Positions 51,201 to 60,850 of a DNA stretch of 64,000 bases are shown piece by piece. The stretch's first letter is position 1; each line of letters starts with the position of its first letter. This DNA comes from Scolanthus callimorphus (lineage: Eukaryota > Cnidaria > Anthozoa > Actiniaria > Edwardsiidae), in contig CM066916.1 in NCBI GenBank assembly GCA_033964015.1, positions 32,133,404-32,197,403 on the forward strand, given 5' to 3'. A program made the translations under genes and the position numbers. A model generated the notes under the pieces. That model saw only the letters and a list, made by a program, of their open reading frames with translations, did no database searches and was not told the DNA's origin.

Positions 51201-54200
51201 GGAAAGCTCAGCAAGTACTAGAGGATCTTTCTATACACCAGAATCCACTCACACGACGCTGTCGTTACAGACGACGTCAAAGACGGCGCATTTACGTGCA
51301 TCTGAATTAAAAAGCAAAACTAACATCAGCGATATCATAACGTTGACTTTCTCAGGAAGCAGTGAAGCATCATCGACATTCTATGAGCAGGAACATTTTA
51401 CTAACGCAATAGAGACGTCGATACATGACACGATTTCCTTCACAGGAACTCCACTAATAAAACGTTAATTTGGGGAAAACTGTCAAATACTATCAAAAGT
51501 CTTCTTTCGCAGACGGAGAAAAGTCCGTCGATTGTTGCTGCGTCAAGTTGTTATTACCCTTCCAGATCCGAAGAAAATGGCACATTCCCTGCTTTGCAGC
51601 CCACCAGGGCATCAAAAACTAAAATAATGGTTACTTTACATGGCTCATCACAAAGCACTGACAGTCATTCTAGCAAGTTTGGTGTCGATAATTCCGTAAA
51701 TGATGCAAGAAAGACAGCAGCTACATTTGAACATAGTAATTCAACTGGTGGTACTCGAGCGCTGTACCCATCGAAATCTGTCGATGTTGCGTCAGCAAGG
51801 AGTCTTGCGTATAATATCTCAGAGTACCCAGAAGTACCAGAAATATCGCCATCGAAGTTGAACTTTCCGCAACTTTCAATGATATCCTCAGACAAGCAAT
51901 TCGGAAATTTGCCATCCATTCCGTTAAACGCCACTGTGTCATTTTCAAGGTTCGCGGTATCGGGTATCAGCAAAACGTCTCTGATTGGTAGAAACTCCGA
52001 TAGAGTCATCTCATGGATCACTACCGTATCCAAGGAGCTGACTGCTGATCAGGAATTCCTACAGAGGACAACCTTATCAGCTATAGAAACAAAAACATCC
52101 GCTACCACCATGGGTTCACTGTTAACGCCCCCAGTGTCTTTGCTGCAAAAGGGATCGGTTAAAGATCTTCAAAGTGCTTCTAAAAAGGCGTCTACGTTAC
52201 ATGGAATACAAACACAAGCAGGATTTGCGCGGGATTCAGTAACTATTGTAGTGGTAACAAATTCTACTTCATCTATGGTTTCGAGTACGCCGCCGTTGAC
52301 AGGAAGCCAGAGCGTTGCATATCCTGTTACGACATCTGGGGTTGACAAATCAAGGATACCAAAGAACAAACTGTCGTCTAGCCATGAACAATCTTCGTCA
52401 GAAAGCAATTCGTCGAGCATCTTCGATCCTGCTCTGCCTAACGCCACTACTGCGAATGCTACCGCCTCCACCAGTGGCTCAGCCAAGTTTTCCACCACAG
52501 GAATCACAGTGAACCGGTATAGTGAATATAACACTCTTACACTCTTACCAGTAGCAAAGAGTACTCAGATAAAAATAACGAGGACATCGTCTATTTCAAT
52601 AGTGCACAAGGTTAAGCCAAGTCCAAGCTTCATGGAGCATTCGGTGACAGTACATTTAACAATGTCTCCCTTGGCAAGTGCTCGTGTACCATTGACATCG
52701 ACGGTTACATTATCGGCGAATGAGACTAGACATGTGCAAGACTTATCATCAGCTCCATCGCCAAGGGCCGCATACCCGACTGTTGTAGATTCGATACCTC
52801 GTCATACAACAATACGCACAAGGATACGGCATTCCTCGGGTTCAAGCATGACTGAAGAGTTGTATACAACTTCAGAGGTTGGGTCAAGGGATGCCTCACA
52901 AATCTTTACCGAGCTAGTGTCTGCAGTCACTGCTATAGCCACTAGCAGTCTTGCCGCGCAATCGTTCACCCGCTTCGATGGTTCTGTCACTCTAACAAAT
53001 GTCCAATTCCATTCAAACCTCACAGATTCTAGTACCAGCAAGCACAGATCTCTCGCAGGAGATTTAGAGCGTATCATTGGTGATATTTATACGGATAAAA
53101 ATGTTCCTTTTCAAGAAGTTAAAGTTGATTCTTTCGCTGAAGGTAGTGTGATAGTGTACTTCCATGTCCTTATCGATACCAATCTCGCCGGTAAATACAG
53201 CACGGAACATTTAGCAACTCTTCTGAGGAACGCTAACATAACAAGATGGCTTGGGTACACAGTAAGTGACGTCGCTGTGGTGGAACGTACTGCGCAGCCG
53301 CAGACGGGGCGAAGAGAGTCACGTGACGAGGGGGACAGCGTGCTTATTGCGGTCATTTTAGGCGTAATATTCGCCTTGCTGCTGTGCGCTACCGTCAGTT
53401 ATGTACTGTGCTCGCGTAAGAAAAGGCGTGCAAGAGGTGGGAAGGTACATCCGGTCAGGTAAGCTGTTTTAATAGGAGAGATGAAGAGGATTCCAGATAA
53501 TGACGATCATTGTTTGTGTGTGCGGCCATAGGGCCTGGTCCAAAATAACCTTACTCCAAGAGGCGGGTCACTTGTTTGAATGGGAACCCAATATGTGGGT
53601 TCTCAGAACCCTGCTGCTTTGAATTATCGAGTTTCAATCGGGAGTCCTTATGCGCTATCTGGATTCAGAAAAATAAAATTCTCTAAACATCTTCTCATGG
53701 CAGTATCTTTTTAAGATTTAACAATGGATTGCTCATGCTCGTTGGATGAAAACTTCAGTCTCCCGGAAAAGTCTCCTTTTGCATTGCAACCAAAAAATAT
53801 TTTAGAGATCCCTGGCTGAGCAACCTGCAGAAAATAACGGGGTGATTTCACACAAGCTTTGAGCCAATTGGACTAGGGATGGGAGGAGGGTGGTCTGGGA
53901 ATGTGTTGCTGGGAGGGGTTGTTGGGGGGATATATATGCTGTAATCTGTCTTTTAACTCTGTAATTGTTGGATATATGGTCAATAAAAAAATAAAATAAA
54001 AAAAAATTGGACTATAGCTATGCACCAAATAAACCAACAAATGTTCTACTATAAAATGCAAACGAAACTTAGAAAAAAAACATGCGTCTGTCTTAAAAGG
54101 TTTGATTGACTGAAGCCAAATGCAGTTTGGCGTTCGGAAATGTAAAGTGGGAGTTAGCAGAATTATGAAAATCGCAGTAAACAGCTCCGGGACATTATAT

Positions 54201-56546
54201 CTCATGTCATCTTCGTGTCACAGTGCGGAGGATGTCGACAAAGACGTTGAAATCAATGAAATGCCGAGCAAGAAACTCAACTCGTGGATCAAAGATACAA
54301 ACACTGACAGCGATCGCGCATCAGCAGATGAAGGAATTGTGGTTACCGAGGAAGCTAGCGTCAACAACTCTTCTCAAGAGTCTGCTTGTGGAACTTCTTT
54401 AACCGAGGGACATGATAACCTAGGCTTTGACCAAGAGCTGGAAAATAACGAACTTGATGAGACCTTTGGGACAGGTCTCTCGCCTAGAATATCTTCTCCA
54501 GACTACGCCAATTCGGTTGATGAACCTCTTATTGAAGCCACCCACGTGACCGCGAGTTACAAGGAACTGGATTATAGTTACATGCTGAATTCTTTTCACG
54601 AAGATGGGAAACAAGAGGCTATGTATAGCAAGCAAGAGAACTCTGGTCATGTACAAGTTGATCATGAAGTCAGACATGAGTTTGAGCAACCTGGACGTGG
54701 CGAAGGCCAGATAAAGTCTGCCAGTACGGGTATGTAGACTGCAAGTAACTGTATTGATATATTCACCTAGTGGTCTCTCGACTACTTGTTTAGAACTTCC
54801 CCTTCGTTTTGCAACTCGCCCCTGAAATTGTGCGCGTCAAAATGGCGCCTGCATCGGGAGTCTTCGCATAATACGTCCTAAAAACAGCACCCGACGCCTT
54901 AGTTAAATATATATCTGTTTCAATTAACGTTGCTCATGAAACCATGTTATATCATTATCCGTGCATCATACTCGCAATGATAATTCTTGCCTCAAATCCC
55001 AGCATTTCATATCAAATGTAGTAGATACAATGTGTCATTTGGTTTCTTAGTGTAGAAAGTCGACTACAAAGCGTCTTCAATATGATGTATGGTAAATGAT
55101 ACATGGTTTACCCAGCAAAGTAAATTTTAATAAAGAGGTGTAAAGTCTAACATAAAATGAACTGCTTTTCCAGAAGCAATGCAAAACCAGTGGTACACAC
55201 TTCTAAAAAGTACTAGCCTGCCTGCAGGCTGTCTTTGTTTCTGGTGAAATTTTCGTTTTCTAAATGCTGTCTGAGCGCGGGTGGACGAGCGCCCTCTACA
55301 CACGCGGTGGGCTTCCTGTGGCAAAAACGCGCACGTTTTTGGTAGGAGCTTCTTGAGAGCTTTGGTGTACACGAAAGTCCACAGGAACCCAACAACAACG
55401 AGAGTGTGCAGGAGAACCCCATACAAATGTGCGCGCGCAAGCCACAAGGCAAGCCAATATTCCTAGCATGCTCTACACAAGAAACAAAGAGAGTCTGCGG
55501 GGAGACTGGTACTTATGACGTCATTTTCAGGTGATCTGTTCACAGAGCAAGCGGAATCCTCTCCCGTCCCGCCAACAGTGATCAAGGTAGAGTAGCAATT
55601 TGAACTGAAAAGGGAATTCAATGGCTTGAATCCCTGCACGTTTTTGCCAAAATATGACTACTGCTTCGAGCACGTTTTGCCAATTATAAAACATAAAAGG
55701 TCTTTCTCCCCATCTCGCGCATGCGTTAGTGGCTGTCACCAGAGCCTCTCCCGCGAGGTAAATATTCTCTGGGTAAGAGAATGTCCTAACCTGAGTATCA
55801 GCATTCTCGAAACCCAGATCTCCCCGGCCCGTCACTTCGCGGGGTCGGCTCTGGTGGCAGGCATTTGAGGGCCTTCGCTGATTGGTTGATTTTGAATGCT
55901 GGATCGAAAATCCATTCTCAAAGGACTCACGCAATTCATGGGCACGCTTTTGGAAGTTGCTGTTCAGTCGTTTTTTTTTTCATTCTTTCCCAACGAGAGT
56001 TGGAGAGTAGAAGGAAACGATTGCTGAAAATTCAGGCTATACTGCCTCGTCCCTAGGCGTCTCTATTCAGTAGAAACAGAGAGAAAATAAGCTTCTAGAG
56101 CACGCGCGAGTGTTCTGTTAGCGAGTGCGCAATGCATCGTGGGAACGTTCGTTTTCGCAAAGCATCATGGAAAGGCTCAAACAAGATGTCTTTCGCGCTA
56201 GCTCGCTCCCAGTCGCTCTCGCCTCGAAAATCACTACGCGCCTGGGTACGAGGCAGCAGGCTATATGTATTGATGTTTATCTTTAAGGCGTGGTCTGGGG
56301 AAACGTCACCCGCATCAGGACCAAATGCAGCCGAATTACCCTCAGTTCACCAGGAGGAAGAAGAAGAATTCGCACGCAAGGTACGTACATGTTATTGAAC
56401 CCTTATTTAACAACAACAACGGGTTTAAAATGACGTCTATTCTTTTCTTTTAGGCAAAAATAGAGCGCGCGCGAAATAAACTGAGGCGACGGGAACTTCT
56501 GCGCCAAGAATCCATAAAGGAGCTGGACAAAGGTGGAGGACAATGA
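47906..56546 (+). CDS. Mucin-like membrane protein with two anchors and a SEA domain
   Basis: Exons 47906-48287, 49883-53458, 54161-54729, 55531-55586, 56288-56380 and 56455-56546, all in matching phases, about 1,589 residues. Exon 1 gives a cytosolic head, RWRK, then the hydrophobic segment AIVIIVILLIGLGLVGLLGY. The huge second exon is Ser/Thr-rich with tandem repeats, a SEA domain and a second membrane segment followed by RKKRR. Positive charges lie before the first and after the second segment, so both ends should be cytosolic with the mucin loop outside (inference). Two -1 indels in A runs (51459-51462 and 56457-56460) were assumed. Without the second, the protein ends at TAG 56461. I recognise no named orthologue. 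The first-exon link rests on splice phase and distance only. Confidence 0.68.
48976..49803 (-). mobile_element. Miniature Bel/Pao-type LTR retroelement with target duplication
   Basis: Read on the minus strand: target duplication ATGTG (49803-49799), 5' LTR (49798-49667, 132 bp, TGTTGAAAAT... with AATAAA), primer-binding-site-like TGGTGCCGAAACCCGG (49666-49651), a gag-like fragment, 3' LTR (49111-48981, 131 bp), target duplication ATGTG (48980-48976). The LTRs differ at one C-run base and the final base. No pol is present and no clear polypurine tract precedes the 3' LTR, so an internal deletion joined gag to the LTR. It lies antisense in intron 1 of the mucin gene. Near-identical LTRs suggest a recent insertion. 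Confidence 0.82.
49112..49638 (-). pseudogene. Bel/Pao gag-like (DUF1759-type) fragment
   Basis: The frame starts at 49638 (MSKELSRLKSVRGAYRGHCT), has a coiled-coil-like acidic region, then LPKLRIKQFNGDPLNWQTFW, the signature of the DUF1759 region found in Pao-type polyproteins. It hits a stop after FWDSFFRDD because of one surplus base in the A run 49213-49217; homology continues in another frame (EKMTYLKGSLEEEAARAISG) right up to the 3' LTR. Truncated; no protease, RT or integrase. Confidence 0.8.
49883..53458 (+). CDS. Mucin ectodomain, SEA domain and C-terminal membrane segment (one exon)
   Basis: 3.6 kb encoding about 1,190 residues, mostly Ser/Thr. Two tandem repeat sets: a 39-residue unit twice (50352-50468, 50469-50585; EASTTRSLSKSAHVNSTSYK type) and a 50-residue unit twice (50998-51147, 51148-51297; GVGSSASTRGSFYTPESTRT type). 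A -1 at 51459-51462 splits it. Near the end (about 52971-53290) is a SEA domain with LERIIGDIYTDKNVPFQEVK and EGSVIVYFHVLID; G-SVIV matches the autoproteolysis site of cleaving SEA domains (family knowledge). Then VLIAVILGVIFALLLCATVS and CSRKKRRARGGK. The TAA read at 53460-53462 lies across a strong donor (CAG|GTAAGC), so I take it as intronic. Confidence 0.85.
54161..56546 (+). CDS. Cytoplasmic tail exons of the mucin-like protein
   Basis: Exon 54161-54729 joins in phase 2 and gives a 190-residue acidic, disordered-looking tail (VDKDVEINEMPSKK, DTNTDSDRASADEGIVVTEE, SPRISSPDYANSVDEPLIEA, YKELDYSYMLNSF), with tyrosines in acidic settings that suit kinase sites. 55531-55586 (DLFTEQAESSPVPPTVIK) and 56288-56380 (AWSGETSPASGPNAAELP, EEEEEFARK) follow. 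The last exon, after one base is restored in the A run at 56457-56460, reads IERARNKLRRRELLRQESIK, a basic likely helix, and ends at TGA 56544. As written it would stop at TAG 56461. Confidence 0.65.
54730..56287 (+). other. Introns 3-4 of the mucin gene outside exon 55531-55586
   Basis: Two family-A partial copies lie back to back (about 55711-55780 and 55802-55900). The rest, including a G+C-rich stretch at 56090-56250, shows nothing coding that I can support. Confidence 0.5.
55711..55900. mobile_element. Two partial family-A MITEs
   Basis: CTCGCGCATGCGTTAGTGGC to AAGAGAATG, then GCATTCTCGAAACCCAGATC to the GGGCCTTCGCTGATTGG block, in head-to-tail contact. Confidence 0.65.
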
Positions 56547-56882
56547 ATGCCTGATGAGATGGAGTAGGCAGCGAACAGGGGCTTGTAAACACAGCCTTGG
56601 GCGTATACAGGATTGTTGAAATCTTCAGGCCAAGCTCATGAATGCTGTACACACCAAACATATGCAGGTCTTGAAAGCGAGTGAATTGAAATTTGAGCGA
56701 CCCAAGTCGCGGGAGGACGGTTAAAACAAGGCTACTCAACTAAAAAATCGGTATAAAGGTGGCTCCCGAGTATTTATTGTAGAAATAGATCACCTTCCAG
56801 CGCATGTTTGAACATGAAAAATACAAGCGATGAAACTATTTTTGGCACAGAAAGCGATATTTCACAAACCAATGATATCAAT

Positions 56883-57975
56883 GTTCAGAATGTGCCATTG
56901 TTATAATATTCGATTCGAGTTCGAATGCGCCAAAACGCACGATTTGTTTTGCGAGTCTCTTTTGTAAAAAGGTAGAGCACAACCAAATGAGATGACTTAC
57001 AAGTTTGGGCTCGTCTTTCCAATGCTATATTTAGAAACATTATCAAGAAGGAGTCAGTGCCTCGTCCCTCCAACAAAAACACAAAGAAAACCCATACAGC
57101 TATTTCAAGAAACGTGGTCGGGTATCGCAAAGTACACGTTTACTACCTTATTCTCGATTCGTTTTCTTATTCTCTGACAGTCGCATTTGCTTCGACAACG
57201 TTTATTGAAATAGCTGTATGTTACGCGCCTCACTTAATAGCACTTAGTGCTAAATTCTTCACGTACGACCTGTCCTCTGTTTCAGTTCCATATTGTATTT
57301 TGTCATGTTTTTAGTTGACACATCCTAGAACAGATTTCGTATGACTGTGAAAAGTGCCGCGAAAGAGTTGTTCTGCGACCGTGACCATACCGCGACTACG
57401 CGGTTTCGTTCGGTATCTACAGCAGGCCAGGTTTGGTACCGCCACCGCGACAGTACCGCACCGTGTCGCGGCACTTTTCACAGTCATACGAAATCTGCTC
57501 TAGTAAAGGTCCTCTAATAAAATGCAACTGAAAAATAGTGGTTTATCGTATCTTTGTTTATAAGTGTACTACATTTCACGAGACCTATCCCGCTTGAACG
57601 GGGGTCCTGTGGCTTGTTTCCTTGACTACTGGCTCAGGCGAACAAAATCTTTTGTTACTTTCTTCATAGCGCACGAGCAAATGTGTTTAGATGTTGCAAT
57701 CCTATTGGAGTAGGAAACCACGCACGTGAGGAAGTTAGCATCAAGTGCGATGAGGCGAGCACTGAGCTCATAACATATGGGTTTTCTTGGCGTTTGGAGG
57801 TGACAAAACACTCACTCCTTCTGGATAATGTTTCTCAATATAGTATTGGAAAGACAAGCCCAAACCTGGTAAGTCATCTCGCAGTTGGCCCTACCTCTCA
57901 CAAAAGAGACTCAAAACAAATTGTTCAATTTGCTGCATTCGAGAACTCGAATGGCACATTCAGGACGTTAAATTG
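56883..57975. repeat. Large inverted repeat flanking a MITE
   Basis: 56883-57110 reappears inverted at about 57765-57975 (shared 'gagtctcttttgt', 'gatgactta', 'gtctttccaat', 'gaaacattatc'). The match seems to continue inward (57180-57290 against 57640-57755), giving arms near 400 bp with moderate divergence. The centre holds the family-C MITE at 57327-57501. Confidence 0.65.
57327..57501. mobile_element. Family-C MITE
   Basis: AGAACAGATTTCGTATGACT at the left, AGTCATACGAAATCTGCTCT at the right, arms of about 35 bp (through GTGAAAAGTGCCGCG). Confidence 0.8.
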
Positions 57976-58715
57976 ATCTCATTTATAGTTTGTGAAATAT
58001 CGCTTTCTGTCGCTTCCTCTTTTGAATGAGTAAGAATTAACATCAGACGTTATAAATTCCGAGTGTTCCCCAACTTTCGGGATATTTTCGCAACGATTTC
58101 ATTTCGCGTTGCAGAGTTTATGTGGGTTGCACGTCTTGCGTACTGAACAAAATGGCGGCGGAAACCGTGATAAGCCCTGTTCCTTGAATGTCTTTAGTGT
58201 ACCCATACATACATACATAAAGGTTATTTACCCACGCTAGCCACAAACAACAAAATCACAAGTTTACAAAAAGTGGATTTGCTGATTTCCGTGTGGGGCG
58301 TACCAGCCAGATGGAGAGGTCTGTACAAAAATTATGATTGTTTTAAGGTGTGTTCAGTGTTCTCTAAATTGCGAAAATGAAATGTCGAGAAAAAATCGTC
58401 TGTGAGAAAATCTGAGAGTACCTGCTGAAATTATTATTATTTTTTTGGGGGGGAGGGGGGAGGGGGGAGGGTTGTAGGGGGACAGGCCCCTCCCCCTGCT
58501 ACGGCCCTGTTTCTACACTAAATACTCGGGATACTTTGAGAAAGTCTAATGGTCCGGCTCTTATAGACAGATGTCGGACGTTTGCTTCCCGGTACCCAAG
58601 AGGTTATGTTATCACACAGTAGATGACAAATAAAATCTCGTTTTAACTCGGACGTTTCCTTTCTCAAATTAAGTTACGATCGAGAACGAAGAGAGGGGTG
58701 ACATTCATGCAGATA

Positions 58716-58994
58716 TCAAGAAAATTTCGCCAAAAACTGTCGTTTTGCCGACGTTGCAAAATTTCCTTATTAGGAAATTCCCCCTTACCTTATTTGGAAG
58801 GTCTGTAAGTACTTTTCCACATATCTTAGCGAAAAAAGCAGGAAAATTTACCAAAACTTGCAGATACTCGAGAAACATCTTTCTCTTCTTCGCCATTTTG
58901 TTTTTGACCCCCGCCGAGGGGCCTGAGACACGTTTTGAACACCACAGGCAGCCCGCGCGGATTTGCCATAAAAACGACAGCACTTTCTTGATGG
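58716..58994. repeat. TCAAGAAAxTTTCGCC element, copy 1
   Basis: Starts TCAAGAAAATTTCGCCAAAA and ends with GACAGCACTTTCTTGATGG. A shorter relative is at 63528-63664 (ACAAGAAAGTTTCGCC... GTACTTTCTCGAT); both contain GCAGCCCGCGCGGA. Confidence 0.65.
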
Positions 58995-59436
58995 CTTATT
59001 AGAGACAATGCATGGCAAAGGGGGGTCTGCGTACAGAAAGCATGAATTTCCGACGCCCAGCCGCACATGCAATAATATGTATAATATCTGTGAAAAGTAA
59101 AAATAATTATCAGAATAGATCGAACACACACTTTTATAGTGGTTTTATTTACTAATCTATATGTTATTTACATATATTTTCAATACTTATCATCTTAAAA
59201 TACTTTGCAATCTTCATAAACACATTTTTACAATCAAAATTCCCACAAATTATGTAAAACTCTTAAAGACATTTGCACCTAAAAAACTCGTTTTGTAAAC
59301 ACTTGGACGCATATTTACGCACGTTACTGTACATATTTACAAACGTAAATAAAAATGCGCTGCGCAATAGCAGCTACTAATACAAAAATATATGTCTAAT
59401 GATATTTCTTCAAAAACACTTCCACTCCCAGAGCTG

Positions 59437-59852
59437 ATTAAGGTGACTCATTCGAAATTCAAAATGCAAATCTGCGTCGCCAGACTCAAGGCTATAACTT
59501 TTGTGTCTTTTCCTCTATTGTTATAATTCTTTTTTCAAATCCTACCTTAATGATGTATTAATAAGTTCTTAATAACCGATCTTCTTGGAAACATTTTTAG
59601 AAGTCACAATCTAAATTTTGTGAGGCCCTAATTTCATATTCAATTTCATATTCATATTGCCGGTTTTTTTGGCTCAAACTCCAGGAATCGATTCCAGTTG
59701 AAGTAATCTCAAATCGAGCTAAGTTACAGAAAATTCGTCGGAACAGAAACGCGGTAATAAAAATGCCGTCAACTTTGGCCTAATTAGAAGGCTGATTCTG
59801 CTTGGCTTCAATTGAATTTTGGGTGCATTGAATTTCGAATGAGTCACCTTAA
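59437..59852. mobile_element. 416-bp MITE
   Basis: TTAAGGTGACTCATTCGAAA and its inverse TTTCGAATGAGTCACCTTAA bound an A+T-rich, non-coding middle; TTAA at both ends could be its target site. Confidence 0.8.
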
Positions 59853-59904
59853 CGTGAAACCTCTCACACGAGTATCAGAACAATGTTCACCAAACTTCAC
59901 CAAC

Positions 59905-59996
59905 TTGGTGATCTAAATCTAAATTCTCACATCGTTGTATATGTATAACGCACATACAACAATATGGGAATTTAGATTTAAATCACCAAGTTGGTC
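59905..59996. repeat. Hairpin around CACCAAGTTGGT
   Basis: ACCAACTTGGTGATCTAAAT pairs with ATTTAAATCACCAAGTTGGT about 50 bases on. Confidence 0.7.
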
Positions 59997-60109
59997 AACG
60001 CTTTCAATAAGGAGAAGTACTGTTTTGAGCTTTGAGTGAAAAGGTTGATTGAAAGAGTTGAGTGAAAGAGTTAGTGTACCTCCCGGTAATCAGATTTCCT
60101 GAATACAAC

Positions 60110-60285
60110 CACAGGGAATTTCTGCAGAAACCCACGGGAAAAGCAGGATTTACCAAGGCACACGCATGGGAAGTGTTCGGAATTCACATGGATAGAAATG
60201 GGAAAATATCGGAACACTTCACACTCTTCTACCATGGGAAATTCAGTTTTTCCCATGGATGGGTTTGTGCAGAAATTGTCTGTGA
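60110..60285. mobile_element. Family-H MITE
   Basis: ACAGGGAATTTCTGCAGAAA at the left, TTTGTGCAGAAATTGTCTGTG at the right. Confidence 0.75.
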
Positions 60286-60644
60286 ACACAGTCACAAAGA
60301 CATGCTTTTCAAACCTCCACCCTTGGACTCATACTTTGAAAAAATCTATCCTGCTTGCCGGGTGCCATAAGTTGATAAGATTCGGATCTCTGTGGCGCTC
60401 GGGAAAAGAGAGGGAGGAGGGAGGCCTACCTTTCTCCTCTATTCCCCTTCACCCCTCGATTTTCGCGCCCCATAAGAATCGAGTACAGTACTTAACAATT
60501 ACTCCTCGGGCCCGAATGGGCTCTGAGTCAATGGTCCATGAGGCCGAAGTCCGAATACTACACTATAAGTTTTGTAACTCCGCTCGGAGGTAAAGCGCAT
60601 TATTCTCAACCATGTTGTGTAAAGGAGATATGCTTACTATTATT

Positions 60645-60850
60645 ACCTTGCGCTACTCACGCCGCCCGCGGCACGAGCAATGCACGTGAATATCACGTCT
60701 AACATTGCGCGTGCACGTGCTATAGCACGTGATATGTGAATTATTACTTTGCGCTACTCACAGACCCACAGACCCTCCGCGGCACGAGCAATGCACGTGA
60801 ATATCACGTTCTAACATTGCCTCGTGCACGTGCTAGAGCACGTGATACTA
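60645..60850. repeat. Tandem CACGTG-rich repeat
   Basis: Two ~95-bp units, each with TTGCGCTACTCAC, GCGGCACGAGCAATGCACGT, GAATATCACGT, and GTGCACGTGCTATAGCACGT-type hairpins. The 3' end of the proline-rich gene runs into it. Confidence 0.8.

Larger units (their letters stand above)
56547..60803. other. Intergenic region with several inverted-repeat elements
   Basis: No gene is recognised. Contents: large inverted repeat (about 56883-57975) with a family-C MITE inside it (57327-57501), G-rich tract (58446-58470), element 58716-58994, MITE 59437-59852, hairpin 59905-59996, family-H copy 60110-60285, E-box tandem repeat 60645-60850. An AATAAA at about 57518 could serve the mucin gene but is almost 1 kb past its stop. 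Confidence 0.55.

Noticed and set aside
52169..52534. Minus-strand frames opposite the mucin exon
   Set aside because: Shadows of the Ser/Thr-rich coding strand, with no motif of their own.
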